A stretch of 64,000 nucleotides of DNA from Theocolax elegans (GCA_026168455.1 CM047428.1:20178759-20242758); one strand, 5' to 3'. Shown: positions 1-14,110, counted from the stretch's first letter. Made by a program: numbers and translations. The notes: generated from the letters alone by a model not told the origin.

Positions 1-3000
1 GAAATTTTTTTTTTAATTTTAGACAATGCATTTTTTATTTATAAGTATATGTAAAGTTTTTTAAGTAGTTTGGAGTTAATTAAATGATAAAAGCGAAATC
101 AAAATTTACTGAACTGCTAGTAATGTAATAAGTTTAAGATACAAAGTACGATACATTTTACTATAAAATCATCTGCGGTGGTTTTACCCGGTAAGTCTGT
201 CACTTCGTTTTGTCCGGGTCTCCGCTATACGGGTATCGAGTCAAGTAAAATATTTAATTTGTATCAAAATGTTTCTTTTTTTAATTTTTTTATTAGATAT
301 TGAGTAATTCACGTTCCCTGCATTGATCCTGGAAAAATATTTATTACTTGATATGTCACTTCTTATAAAATTAATTGTTTATAAGTTTGCTAAAATCATA
401 TTTCGGTTATTATTGCTACGGATTTATTAATTTATTTTGACTAACTGGCCAATTTATGTTTAACATACGTGTAATATATTGGTTTGTCTGTAATATGATG
501 TAAAATACTTACTTTTTTCTGAAAACGAACAAAATTAAAGTTACATAAGAATCTAAGAACTTTTGTATACACGTGAAATTTTGCTTCTGGACGAGGTCGT
601 TGGAAGGGGTGTACATTACGTGGCCAGGTAATCAACCACGCCCTATGAATGGTGAGGTTTTTTATCTTCGATGGCTGCACCCTTCAAAACCTTTTGCCCT
701 GTATATATATACATCTATACATTTTATTTGCCCTTCAAGCACTGTTTCTTATTTAGCGTTTTCGTTCTTCCGCAACTTTTCTGATGATCGATTTTTTATT
801 GGTCTTCCTTCTTCTTCTTCTTTTTACCTATGACGATTAGATAGAGACGTTGACCGTACATTTTTAGGTTAACCCTAGTAGAAATTGAAACGATCTTAGT
901 TCTGGGAAATGTGAATTTTTGATTATCCGAATCGAATTACTTAAAAATTAAAAGTACGAGTGTGTACTTTCTAAGGATCAATTTGTTTAGGGTGCCAGGA
1001 AAGCTATCTTTTTTTTTCGTTAGCATAGTTGTTTAAGTATTGGTTGGTTGGTTTGATAAAAAATTATCTTTTTTTCTTCAGATTCATTCTACGCTTATTC
1101 GCTTCGATTTCATTTACAACCGCCAACACTTTTTTTTCATTTGGTAGACAGGATTTCTCGAGGGAGTGATTTCGCGGTATCGCCGATGTAAAGAGGGTGA
1201 ACAAACAATTATGTGTCAACGTGCGACCTTGTTACCGAGTTTGCGATCTTTTTTTTACGATCGGTATATGTGTGTATGTATATTTAGACGGTGATAAAAC
1301 TTGTGTATTAAAATGATTTTTTACATTGTAATATTGGAATAATGATAATATAAAAGAAAAAAAAAATAAAAATAAATTGAAGCGAATAGTAAATGGGTTA
1401 CGATTAGCAATGAAACATTTCTTTTTTCTTGTGTTAGTGGAAAATGTTTTAGAATAAACGTAACCTGAATGTAGAGAATTGTAAATAAGCAGAACGAAAT
1501 GTAAATTGTTAATTGTTCGTGATCATATTTATGAGATAAAGTTTGGTTTGTTTGATTTGGTTATTAAAACTAGTTCGGATTTTAGGTTAGAAAAATCTTT
1601 TTTGAATTTCGAATGTGCATATTGTTAATTAGTAAAATTTTCTGTAGCATTGGTAAATAACGTATCTATTTTTTTTATGTATTTAAATGTCTTCTAATAC
1701 ATTTTTATCCCATTTTTCACGATTAGACGCATCCACCGTGAGTATAATTTGACAAATGTAATTCTAATGAAGGCATTTATTATAGACTCTCGCACACAAT
1801 ACGCAACGCAATTTAATTTACTCATAATCGTGGTATTATTGGCAGTCTCGAACCCCACGCTATTCAATCAATGGAAGTTACATCTGATCTCTCGGATGGC
1901 ATCATCATCATCATCATCTCTCAAGCTTGAAAATGAGGTTATCGTTCGCGGAAAATTGTGGCGAAATCGTTTGACGTTCAACAGCTGGTGTTGAATACAT
2001 TCTCTTGACTGATCAGCTGATCCAGTTTTCTACTTAAAAGAGAAGTGACGTGTGTACATACTTTTATATCAAAATTAATTGAATTATCAAAATAGTAGAA
2101 CTTACTGATTTTAAGGCTATAGATGTTTTGGATGATATATCAAAATTAATTATATTATCAGACGCATTGATAATCGACTAATATTATCGAAATTTATAAA
2201 AATAATGATTATTTCAATCTAGTACTATATTGAAGTTTGGTTCATTTGGTTATATTTGTTTTTACGTATTAATATTTTATCGTCCGGTGTGATAGCAGTA
2301 TCGCGTGTGAAATTCTTCGAAATTATAGATCTTCCGAAGCACATTTTAATCATTATCGATTTTAGGGTAATTTTCCGGTCAATAACCATATTCTAACAAA
2401 AAAAAAACAAAAAAGAACATTACATTGCATTCGAATAAGACTAATGATAACGTCCTGCTCAAAATTCAAAACCCTTGACATTGATTAATATTCATGAACA
2501 GGAGGGAATCGAGACTCTCGACTGTATAACGGAAACGAAATGCGTTTCCGGATCTCTTCAATGATATATTGTGCTCGTGCCTGTCTGTGCGTGTATTTTT
2601 CTGTATGTGTGTGTGTGTGCCCAAGTACGTGGTAATGAAAGTCACGGTCATGATGATGGTATACGAAGAGATTTATAAAGATGCGTATATAAAAATCGAT
2701 CCAGATTTAAATAACCGTGACGTTGACATGTCACATATGTATTTGACGTATATATGTCGGTTTAATCGTATGATAAATATTATTGTCTTCTTTGGTGATT
2801 TAATTTCTTAATTACGCAGAGAGAATTTTATTGTTTCATTAGCGTTAATCAGGTAACTATTTTTTTAAAATAATGAATAGAAAATTAACAATAAACTATT
2901 TATACTTTTAATAATACGTAATGTAATTACTAATTAATAATTAAAACTAATTAAATCTAATTGATACGTAATGTAATAATAACACAAAATTTTTTTATTC

Positions 3001-6000
3001 GTGATTTCGGTTATTCTTTTGATATTTCTTATTGATCGATCGAGATATCAGTAGAACATAAAAATAATTAATAATAGTGATATTCAATGAATTATTAAAT
3101 GTTACTATAATATTGAATTAATGAATTTAATTTAATAAAACGTACCATAAGGTCTTTTTTATACGATTTTCGTATTCCACCGAGATTTAGTTATCGAATG
3201 ATCTATCGATGAATAATACTAAAAATGATCAATAGTAGCGCTAAATAAATTATTTAATACAAAAATAATAATTAATTTTAATTTAACGAATAAAAAGTTT
3301 CAATTCGTTGATCAATTTAACATTAGCTCGAGATTTCGTATCGATCGCTACATCAATGAGAAAATTTATGTTTACCGATCTTATTTAATGTTAGATTGCA
3401 TTCGTACAGAGTAATATTATGTAAGGATGTAGAAACGCATACTATTCGTTCAGTATCTTTTAATTGAAACAAAGATTCATTGTGCAATGTGTATAATTTA
3501 TTATTTTGTTTATTCATTAGACTATATATATCGTCAGTGATGTGAAACAAACATGCATGTGCATATTTATACGTATAGGAATGTAATTAGATATTTACTT
3601 ACCAGATTTTTGGTATTTCAGTTTTCTGAATTAATCAGCCAAAAAATTGGTAAATATGGATTAGTTGATTTCATTGCGAACATCGTGATTTTTTCGTTGT
3701 CGTATATACCTATATTGTTGCCATGGGGTAAATTGAAGATATTGGATTGGAGAAATTATCGCAAGAGTGCGATAAAATTTTGTTTTTTTATTTTTTTTTA
3801 AAATATTTGATTGCTTCGTGTTGAATCGAATTTATAATGTATTAATTTGTATAATTCTTAACACAATTATAATAAACATTATTGTGAAACGTAATAAGAA
3901 TTTCGCTAAAATCTAAGTTTAATTTATATATGTATTAACTTTTGCCAGCCTTTGAACAAAATCGGTTTATTGCATCGCGATTTAAAGTATAGAGCTGAAA
4001 AATTCGTGGGTGCTTAATTTAAAGATTTTTGTATAAGAGCTTTCAAGTTACGTTTAAATGCACAATTTAAAATGGGTTTTTCATATAAAACTGTGACGTT
4101 TGCATATATAAAAGGATTTAGGTTTTTTTTACTAACTTTGGTGCGATTTATTATTGAAGGGATTCTGGGACTTGAAATCTGCAAATGTCATTCGAAAGCT
4201 CGTATATAAAAATAGACAAAATTCATATCCATGAAATTTTTTTATATTACAATCGATATAGAAGGCTACAAATTATGTAATAAAATATCACTATATAATA
4301 AAATTCTTTTATAATTTTTTACACGGCTTCTTGGGTAAAAATATGCAACAACTTTTTCGTTTAAAGTTTTTTTTTATAAATATCAAATTTTCCGAATTGT
4401 GACACCTTTTTTAAAAACCTGTTTTTTATTTATATAATTTCATATATGGCCCTTTTTGAAAAAACACGTACAAAAATATTTAGTATATCGTATTTTTTCA
4501 ATGTACGCAATATTATAATGAGATTTAAGGTTAAAAAATTTTTTGCTGAACAACTCTGATCCAAACACCAAATTTTCCATAAGCTGCTACAATAATTTCC
4601 TATGACACCATTTAAATTTCATTTTGTTGAACTGTATCTGATGACCCATGGTTGTCACGATAATCGCTTATAAGAAATTTTTTTTCTTCATATATTTTAT
4701 ATAATGTCTTTTCCAAAAATTATTAAAAGATAAATTATTAGTAAATTATAACTCTTTGAGAAAAAAAGAAGCAAATCGTCGTTACCCAAGATTTATACGT
4801 AAAATTTATGGAAGTAAATAAGTAGTTTGTTATCGTATGTGTATTATGCATATCTAATTATAGTTATATGATTTCTCTTCAGTTATACCGACATTGTCAA
4901 CACGAGGTCATATATTTTTCGTGACACTTGACCGATCGATTCGTTAGTTATCATTGAATTGTAAGCGAAAAATTGTATATATGTATATGTATCATAAGTA
5001 AGTGAGGTTATGTAAAAAAAATTAAACGTTTCATATAAAGAACAACAAAAGAAGCGCGTATTTTTGTTTCGATTATAAGAAGCCTACCGAAATTCTATTA
5101 TATATATATATCGCTTTTTTTCTTTTTCTACCTCTATCTTTCTCTTTTATACAAAGTAATTGACGTTTTCAAGGTAAATTTAAGTGTTTTTTTTCTCATA
5201 TAATTACACGCAAGATGCGATAGTACTGTTTATAGGTTAGATTACCGATAATTTTAGAATTTTTAGTTTTTGATGTATACTTTTAAAGTTAGAAGCTGTA
5301 TAGTTAAAGTTTGAGTATTTTTTATTTTAGAGATTAACAATAACTTAATTTTAAAATATATGATGGCTAATTTATACCGTACATATATATACATATAGTT
5401 TGAAGTTCAATTAAAAAGTTTCTTGAATTATTTATTACCCATTCAATATTTTAATTGGTATATGAGGGGATCGCTGCGAGAATTTTCTATGAAAGTGATT
5501 AAATATGATTTTTTGGAAAATTCAAATTATATATCGATCGGTGATCGCGCACGCTTGCTCGTACTCACAAAGTGTCAGTATAACATATTATGAATAAAAT
5601 ACAAAAAATAAAAATTAAATGAAGTTAAGTTATTCATTCAATTAAATTAATTCAACTTTAATAATGATTTACGATTTAGGTATTCCTAACTTTGATTCAT
5701 TAAGAAATGGACAAGTATACAATTTTAATAAAGTAATTGATAATTATTTAAATATCATTAGTAATTAAACTATAAAAAAATTGGCTACTTTCTGACTATA
5801 GCGATGAATGTAGTCGTTTTGTAAAATTAGCATAACCTCTAAATCTTCATACGGAAAACGATAAAATAATCATCATTTTCTGTTAATTAATATTATGTAT
5901 TTATTGACAAATTGTGGAGAAACTTTTTTGATAGTGATTAAATCAATATCTTTGATCTGGAATTGAATCATTTATTTATATCCTTGCGTTCACTGAATAT

Positions 6001-7080
6001 AAGAATAAAGATTAATTGCATTTTTTTACATTAAAAATCTTTAAAACTAGTCAGATTTCTTAGGTTACATTAATAATTATTAAGCAAATTTTTTTTTGAC
6101 AAACACGTTGAACAGCTGTATGATTCGTAGATTGAATTTTCATAATTATGGATAATTTTTGGCAAAGAAATCTCGTGGCATTACAAATTTTTCCTAAAAA
6201 TCTATAGAACCTATTATATCCAGATAAAACGTTATAATTTGTTATTACTTAATTCATTGAAAATAGCGTGTATGAATCCCAGATACAAAGTAAAATTATC
6301 CTGCACCACCTTATCAACCTACACATTTTTTTCAACTCCAAAATGTGTATACCCATAAAATTGATCAGGTGTGTGACCTCTGACGTATAAAATCAAACAC
6401 GAGTCAATTCAACCGAGAGATGAAAAAAAAAGAATAGAACACAGTATAACACACACATACATATTGAGGTACTAAATGATATGGCATTCGACGAAGCGAA
6501 AGACACTTATTAAGAGGGTTTGCCGTGTCGGACACACATGTGCCTGACCAAGGTCGTAAAGACTGGATCATCGTCTCCCTCTCTCTTCATCTGCAGTGCG
6601 TATATATAGGTGTATATAGTTTAGCTCCTCTCTTCTGACCGGGCAACGTGTTATTACTAATGTCACTTCCGCGAGACTGACATCATTCCTTTCAATGTCG
6701 TCTAAGAAGACATTGTTTTTTTCTTTTTCTTTTTTGAGGGTCGTGGTCATACTTTTTTTCTTTTTTTTTACGTGTGCATAAGTAGATCAGTCAGAAGCGT
6801 TTGTTTTTTTAAATTTCATTGTTAATCATATATCAGTTTGGACATTTTATTTTAATTTTGGTTTTCTTTTGAGGGTACGGAGAGTGTGGGTTGAAATTGA
6901 GAAATAACTATTTAATTATTAACGGTTAATAATTTTTTTCAGAATGGTTAAAATATTTTCTTTATTTTTTACTTTGTGTACAATGTGTTTACAATTATTA
7001 ATCAAAAAAGTTCGTTGCAATAATTTAGCTAAAAAATTTAGCTAACATAATATAAAGTTAATAATAAAATATTATTTGAT
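1..7080. other. AT-rich intergenic or unassigned DNA
   Basis: No supportable gene. Short GC-richer patches occur at about 170-240, 560-680, 1150-1250 and 2460-2660. Their open frames are short and lack domains or paired splice sites. The patch at 1150-1210 follows an acceptor-like tract (CATTTGGTAGACAG), but the frame is only about 48 codons between stops. Confidence 0.6.
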
Positions 7081-7110
7081 TAAAAAAACCAGTGCCAATT
7101 AACATTAATT

Positions 7111-7545
7111 ATTTAAAACAAACTGCTATAACATTTTTAAAGACATTATTCTATTCTGATTGAGAATTATAAAGTTAGTTATAGCTAGCTAAAAAAAATT
7201 AATGTGTTTATGTAATAAAAAGAAATACACATTTATATGAAAAAAAAAATTATTAAATTAAAAAAAAAAGGTTATTTTATCAATTATTAATTAATATATT
7301 ATTCATAATCTTCTGTTTCAAATATTCCAAGAATTTTTCTTCATTATAAGAAAATTCTGCTTAATTAGATAGTAGTTTCGAAAATACAGCGGTATACGTA
7401 TACATACACACTCCATTCATATAGACATTTTTTAAAATCACGTGATTACGACTCCTGACATATGTTAAAACATATTTATAACAAGTTTTTAGCGAGTTGA
7501 AAAATTTTACTATTATAAAGCTTCCTCTATGAGGAAGCAATAAAA
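7111..7545. mobile_element. Internally deleted copy of a dispersed element (family with 34.6-35.8 kb)
   Basis: Two blocks match the copy at 34662-35786 in the same orientation. The left block contains TATAGCTAGCTAAAAAAAAT (7177-7196). The right block ends in the near-palindrome AGCTTCCTCTATGAGGAAGC. The middle part of the longer copy is largely absent here. No coding capacity is visible, so this is a non-autonomous or decayed element. Confidence 0.65.
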
Positions 7546-7604
7546 AGTACTTTTAATCAATATGAAAAAAATTATTAACTGTTCATAATGAATCTTTTTT
7601 TAAT

Positions 7605-7690
7605 TGTAATTCAGGCTTGTCCCATTAGTAAGACGTCGAACCAAGATGTTTACTGAGATTTACGGGTTCAAACTTTACTAAGAGAATTTT
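7605..7690 (+). mobile_element. Possible decayed tRNA-derived SINE head
   Basis: The stretch has the spacing of a tRNA-like RNA polymerase III promoter: TAGTAAGACGTCGAACC, then about 30 bases on a B-box-like GGGTTCAAAC near 7669. The 5' part matches an A box poorly and no cloverleaf is obvious, so the call is tentative. Confidence 0.3.
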
Positions 7691-7779
7691 TTATTTTTTT
7701 AGATATTATGAGTTGTCTCCGCTAGCTTTTATCAAAACCTATGGGAGATAATTCATACAATGTCAAAAAAATAGTATTG

Positions 7780-9005
7780 TGCTTACTTTTTTTGAGGGTC
7801 ACGGTTATTTTTTGTTGTTTGGAAACTCATTTTCAACTTGTGTAAGTTGAGTTTTGCGGGTCAGCTAGAATAGATTTTGACATTTTTTTTTAATTTATAA
7901 AGAATTTATATATATATGGGCTATTTCACGTCAAGTAGTACGATGAAAATTTTAAATCGCTCCAAAATTTGAAAACAGGCTAGAAATATCTTCCAAAAGA
8001 TAGAAAAAAATTTTTAGGTGTTAAAAATAATTTGCCTAAGAGTTATTCCACCATGAAAAATGGAAATTTTTCAATTTTTTAGAAAAATTTCTATTTTCAA
8101 AGCCATTTATCTCAAAATCTATTGATTTTTTTGAAAAAACATTATAAACAATTTTTGTTCAAAATAATCTTTAGAACTTATCTACCTGGGTTACAATTCT
8201 TAATTTTAAAATCTCGAAGAGATAGAACCCCCGGAAATATTGAATATCAAAAAAAGGCGACCACGCCACAATCGATTTTGATCTAACACCGCTCAAAAGA
8301 TCACATTTTTTGAGAGCTTTCGAATGGCGGTGGTTAGATTATTGGCCAAGACCGCTGGTGTAAGTTATGCCCTAAAATACATGAAAATTAGTGATTTTAT
8401 GAGGTTTATGGGGTATAACTTACACCAGCGGTCTTGGCCAATAATCTAACCACCGCCATTCGAAAGCTCTCGAAAAATGTGATCTTTTGAGCGGTGTTAG
8501 ATCAAAATCGATTGTGGCGTGGTCGCCTTTTTTTGATATTCAATATTTCCGGGCGTTCTATCTCTTCGAGATTTTAAAATTAAGAATTGTAACCCAGGTA
8601 GATAAGTTCTAAAGATTATTTTGAACAAAAGTTTTTTGTAATGTTTTTTCAAAAAAATCAATAGATTTTGAGATAAATGGCTTTGAAAATAGAAATTTTT
8701 CTAAAAAATTGAAAAATTTCCATTTTTTATGGTGGAATAACTCTCAGGCAAATTATTTTTAACACCTAAAAATTTTTTTCTATCTTCTGAAAGATATTTT
8801 CAGCCTGTTTTCAAATTTTGGAGCGATTTAAAATTTTCATCGTACCACTTGACGTGAAATAGCCCATATATATATATTTTTTTTCTTTTATGAACTTTAC
8901 TTACAATATGTCAAACGGTTTTATTTTTTTTTTGAGGGTCGCAGTTTTTTTTATTTGTTTTTTGGAATCTTTTTGTCGCATGTAAGTTGAGTTTTTGGTT
9001 TTGGT
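7780..9005. repeat. Diverged 100-bp direct repeats flanking a fold-back element
   Basis: TTTTTTGAGGGTC followed by CACGGT or CGCAGT, then TTTTT...GGAA...AAGTTGAGTTTT, occurs at about 7785-7860 and again at 8928-8996. The two copies bracket the fold-back at 7918-8865. A third, shorter match to TTTTTTGAGGGTC lies at about 6731. The copies differ by many substitutions, so this is an old duplication and not the element's target-site duplication. Confidence 0.55.
7918..8865. mobile_element. Fold-back element 1, a 0.95-kb near-perfect palindrome in a TA tract
   Basis: The left arm starts GGGCTATTTCACGTCAAGT at 7918 and its reverse complement ends at 8865. The arms, about 455 bases each, agree at nearly every position I compared, with a short unpaired centre at about 8375-8407. 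Both ends abut TATATATA, indicating insertion into a TA microsatellite. No transposase frame is present. Confidence 0.9.
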
Positions 9006-9009
9006 TATT

Positions 9010-12000
9010 GCATTTCAATTTTTTTAACGAGACAATGTTTTGTTTATGAGGGACGATGCCGCGCTTTTTTCGTATATAAGTATTGTAAGTAATTTTGGAG
9101 GATTGTTTCCAATATTTTCTTTGAAAACTATCTTTCGCAAATTTTATTTTATTTTTTTTTCTAAGAAAACATTGGTTTATTCTAAGGGCAACGGTCAATT
9201 TTGTTCTTTTTTTCTATCATATTTTTTATTTTGTCTTTTTTACACGTTTTTATATAAGTTATTTATATACTTATTATAATTATATATAACTTTGCATTTA
9301 TTACAAAATTTGCATTCTCATTCATTTTTTCTTTTTAAACGAATTTCACACACACATTACATAAATTAATTTTTTTTCCATTTAATATAAGCTAAACACA
9401 AGTAATTTTTCATTTACATTAAATTTTCCCACAAAAACTCATCATCTTCTCGCAGCTTGGTATCGTATATAATTATTTTTACTTTTTTTTTAAATTCGCA
9501 TTAATGAAAATTACTTTTGCGAGGATGAAAAAAGGAAAGAAAAGGTTTTAACTGCGAAGGTTATATACACGCGTATTTTATGTTAAATCAATAAAAGTTC
9601 CTTTCGAGATTTCTGGTTGATCTTCGTTTACTTCCCCCAGGTGTGTATAAAAAATACAGGTGCGCAGATACAGATGTATCAAAAATATATATTTAATCAG
9701 TTTCTTATAAAACGATATCGATTAATTGTTAATTTACAAAATGCAAAAATTAATTAGTCAAGTGTTTATTTCACGCGAGGAATTTTATTTAATGAATATA
9801 ACGTTTATATATACCGAATAATTTGAGGTCAAAATTGTGTTAAATATGGACAATATATGTAGGATATTAAAAATTTGAATATTTAATTTGAATTTTTTAC
9901 AAAAATGATGTGGAAGGTAACTACGTGACCGATCGTAGGTAAATGGCATACCAGTACGTAGTTTACTGTGACACCGCTCGATGTCGCGTTCAATGTACTA
10001 TTTAAAAATTGTACACGGTAATAATGAAAATAAAATATATTTTTTCTGCAGTTGACAATTTTGAATGACTGAAACGAGCTAAGCGTCGTACAAAATTTAT
10101 ATAAATTGTTTTGTTAATTAAAACTGTCGTATTTTGTTCTCCGATGTTTTCCTTTGCGATTTCTTTAAACACTTTTATATCACTTTGTATGCAATCGCTT
10201 AGGAATCGATGGATATTTTTACGAATTTTATTTCGTGCATGCTTTAAGCCATTAATCCTCGTTGTTACGGGACGTTAAGTGATTTATTTGAAAATTTTTA
10301 GAAAAAAACGGTGAAAATTGACTTTCTTTTAAAAAGTATAAAATATTTATTTATTTTAACCAGTTAAAAAAATTACAAACATTATACAAAAATATGAACT
10401 AATCCCTAAATGAAATTATCTGTATTACGTATAGGATTGGTAAAAATTAAAATCTAACAACAAGAAAAATCAAATTTAATAAAGAGATACATAAAAATTA
10501 TAAACTAAACACTAACTAAACACTGAATAATTAATAATTCTAATTTTAATCGCGGGAAATTTGAATTTTTAAAATAAAAAATGGCTTTTTACATAAATTT
10601 TGTGCAATAAAAAGATTTCGTCACTGAAAGTGTAAAAAAACATTGTCGAAATCATGTTAGAACGACGTGTTTATTTGTATACTTTTATCACCGACTATAA
10701 AACGTCGCGTATATATATATGTACTTTTTGGGGGAAGCCCCGTTCTATCCGTATCTAAACGCGATTTATACGGGTTCTAAACTATTTCGAAAATATGGGT
10801 TATACTCATCTATTTTCGAGGCTTTAAAATGTACTGAAGGGCAGATTTTCAACACCTTCGTTTCTTTTGGATTATATACGTATATATTCGTGTAATTTGC
10901 TTAGATATTTTCAATTATTTGAGGTTAGGAGATGTTGGTATAAAATTGCGAAGAATAATATGGTTCCGATGACAATCTTGTTGCATCAGCACTCTCTTGT
11001 GGTTAGTTTTTTAATTTTGAAGAGAAATATATGATCGTTTAATTGATAACAGTTTCGACGTAAAAATGTATGTCACATTTTAATATTCTGAGGTTATGAA
11101 TGTAGTAAAAAATTACGATATAAATAATTAATTTTCAACCCTAATTGAAACGATTCTTAGATTAATATGATCAGTATGATAGATTAATTAATACTCACTT
11201 TAATAAGCGTAAAAGTTAATCGTTTTAGATTTGTTTAAACTGTCTATTACATCAGGATTTTGAGAAACCCTAACGTAAAAGTGCAAAAATTGCAATTTTT
11301 GGCTATATTTGATGTTATACAGCATCATCATATTGTTTTTTCACAAAAAACATCCAACGGCACCTTAAAATGTATGTCTTGACCTTTCAACTGCCGTTGA
11401 GTTTGCTCAAATAGCTTATTTCTGTTTTTTTTTCACTTTTAAAACCCTGATGTGTTAGAGCAATTCGGACCGCGGATTCGAATTCTACGTGAAAAATTAT
11501 TTTGGAAATGACCCTTCACTTTCTTAGAACAATTCAAACATCCTTTTTTGCAGATCAATGTTATTATAGGTTAATCTTTTAAATACTCACGTGGTCACTG
11601 CACAAATCATATCTTTAAATTTTGACTTGCGCTTGTCTTTCTCTCCATAGTTAAATCTATAACTACCTATCGCTCTTTCTTTCATTCGCACTCTTTCTGC
11701 TTGACTCCTTCTCGCCAAGTCTATCTCCCAAAAATCCCAAAATCCAATGTGCCTAGCAACCATAACTCGATAAAATGTGTAACAGCGTTTAAAAAAAACA
11801 CAAATTTCCTAACTGATGTTCAAAAAAGTATATGAATTTTAATAGAAACTAATTAAGGGAGTGTTACACTTAAAACTGATAAAATAAATTTTAACTTCAA
11901 AAATAGTTGCAATTAAATATTTTTTGTTATTAAAGTTACATTTACATACAAGTACAAAAATCAAAAGATTTTGACCTAAATAAATCCGAATTTCATACTA

Positions 12001-12240
12001 TCATCCTACGTTTACTGGAAAAATGCATTTTGAGCTTTGCTGTAAGGTATATACTTTTGATCGATGAACCAATTGTGATCTAATCTAACTCTCTTTTTGT
12101 AGCTAAAGCATGTCATTATGACCTGAAGCTGTTCAGTTTTGATATTTCTAAATCCTAATTTGTTGGATTAAAATAATGTCGAAATTTTCCAAAGTATTTT
12201 AATAATTAGTGATTTTTTTTAATTTTTCACGATATTATAA
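9010..12240. other. AT-rich DNA between fold-back elements
   Basis: No gene. The open frames at 8911-9279 lie in T-rich low-complexity DNA. A GC-richer stretch at 9905-10000 and the TTGAGGTT motif at about 10919 are the only landmarks apart from the small element at 11249-11453. Confidence 0.55.
11249..11453. mobile_element. Small terminal-inverted-repeat element (ACATCAGG ends)
   Basis: The left end ACATCAGGATTTTGAGAAA and the right end AAAACCCTGATGT are inverted copies about 205 bp apart. The interior is non-coding. No convincing target-site duplication was found, so the superfamily is unknown. Confidence 0.55.
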
Positions 12241-12317
12241 TATACATAAATACATATAATTAAATTAAATTACATTAAATGTAATACATAATAAATTTGA
12301 ATGACGACTTGTGTATA

Positions 12318-12320
<3 letters not shown>

Positions 12321-12395
<75 letters not shown>
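12321..12395. repeat. (TA)n microsatellite
   Basis: About 75 bases of uninterrupted TA immediately left of fold-back element 2. A short TA run also follows the right end of that element (13309-13322), as if it inserted into the array. Confidence 0.95.
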
Positions 12396-12397
<2 letters not shown>

Positions 12398-13308
12398 GGT
12401 ATTCCACGTGAAGTGGTCCGATCAAAATTTTAAAATGCGCCAAATTTTGGGTACACATTGCAAATGTTTTTAAGAATACAGAAAAAAATTTTAGGTACTG
12501 GTATTTATTAGTTCAAAGTTATTCTAACCTCAAAAAGTGAACTTTTTCCAGTTTTTTTCAACACCAGCTGAGTTCATCGCTATTTAACTCAAAATCTATC
12601 AACTTTTACTATAGAACATTATATGTAACATTCGTTGCTAATGATGTCTAGAATTTATCCTTCTGGGTTAGAATTTCTAATTTCAAGGTAAATGTTAGAT
12701 AAACTACATGTCAATATTCAACTTGAAAAAAATCTAACTTCGCCACAATTGATTTTTTATCCAAAAGTCCAAAAGAAAGCTTGGAGCAATACCTTTCAAA
12801 TGATCTGTAGCATTTTTATGGCCTTCAATTCTGTAAAAAGTTATGATAATTTAAAGAAAGACAAAAAATTCACAAAAATTAACATGGTTTTTCCCATTTA
12901 AATTTTTAAAAAAATTTCGTGTTTCTTTAAATTATCATAACTTTTTACAAAATTAAAGGCCATAAAAATGCTACAGATCATTTGAAAGGTATTGCTCCAA
13001 GCTTTCTTTTGGACTTTTGGATAAAAAAATCAATTGTGGCGAAGTTAGATTTTTTTCAAGTTGAATATTGACATGTAGTTTATCTAACATTTACCTTGAA
13101 ATTAGAAATTCTAACCCAGAAGGATAAATTCTAGACATAATTAGCAACAAATGTTACATATAATGTTCTATAGTAAAAGTTGATAGATTTTGAGTTAAAT
13201 AGCGATGAACCCAGCTGGTGTTGAAAAAAACTGGAAAAAGTTCACTTTTTGAGGTTAGAATAACTTTTGAACTAATAAATACCAGTACCTAAAATTTTTT
13301 TCTGTATT
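12396..13308. mobile_element. Fold-back element 2, a 0.9-kb palindrome related to element 1
   Basis: It begins GGGGTATTCCACGTGAAGT, clearly related to the end of fold-back 1 (GGGCTATTTCACGTCAAGT), and then both share (A/G)TCAAAATTTTAAA-like sequence. The arms mirror each other about a centre near 12890. The right arm lacks the outer 78 or so bases of the left arm and stops at CTGTATT before a TA run. The open frame at 12692-12901 lies inside the left arm and has no domain. Confidence 0.88.
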
Positions 13309-14110
13309 TATATATATATATATTGTATTGTATTATTTGTACGTATATTTTGAAAAAAGTAAGAGATTTTTATTTCGGAAAATAAAATAATAAAGTGATA
13401 GTTATAGGAGAAGTCTTTGCATGTATACGTCGGGTGTGACTCGTGTCCAAAGGATCGCGTAGGTGGTTTCGAAGAAAAGTTGGTTGTCATCTCCGCGTAT
13501 ATACTTCTTAAAGGCTTGTGCTAAACCATCATGTATATATCCTTATTCTTTCTTTCTTTTTTTTCCTCGTATTTCAATTTCGAAAAGGACAAAAGACACT
13601 ATTACCATTAGAATAAACGTTACACATTTTTGAAAAAATATTTTCTACGTGATTGAATATTAATATGATTAAAGTCTATAGGAAGCAGTAAGGTGGATAT
13701 AAGAATGTCGAAGTAGCTGTTTTTATATATTATCGTTTCGCAATGACACTCATAGAAGAATTCATATTGTCCATTAAGAAAAAAAAATATATGGACGATG
13801 ATAAATATCTCTATTGTTTCATTTCATTATATTTTATATATATTTAGTTAGAAGTTACATTGTAAATTTGTGTTATTCTCGCATCGTTTTGGGTGGTACG
13901 GGGAACATATATGCATATTTTTAAACACTTATATGCAGATGTTTCTATGGTAATCTTCGAAATAAATTTGTAATCAATAAAGATATATGTTTCTAACCTC
14001 AAAATAAAAATTTTTAACTCAAGAAAAAGGTATTTTGTAATCAACGAATTAATTTTTAACCTCAAATATTTAAATACTTATTAATCCGTTTTTTTTAAAG
14101 ACTGTAGGTA

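Noticed and set aside
1149..1292. Acceptor-like tract and open frame in a GC-richer patch
   Set aside because: Only about 48 codons between stops, no good donor and no recognisable sequence.
12692..12901. 69-codon open frame
   Set aside because: Falls inside the arm of a fold-back element, has no domain, and the mirrored arm lacks it.
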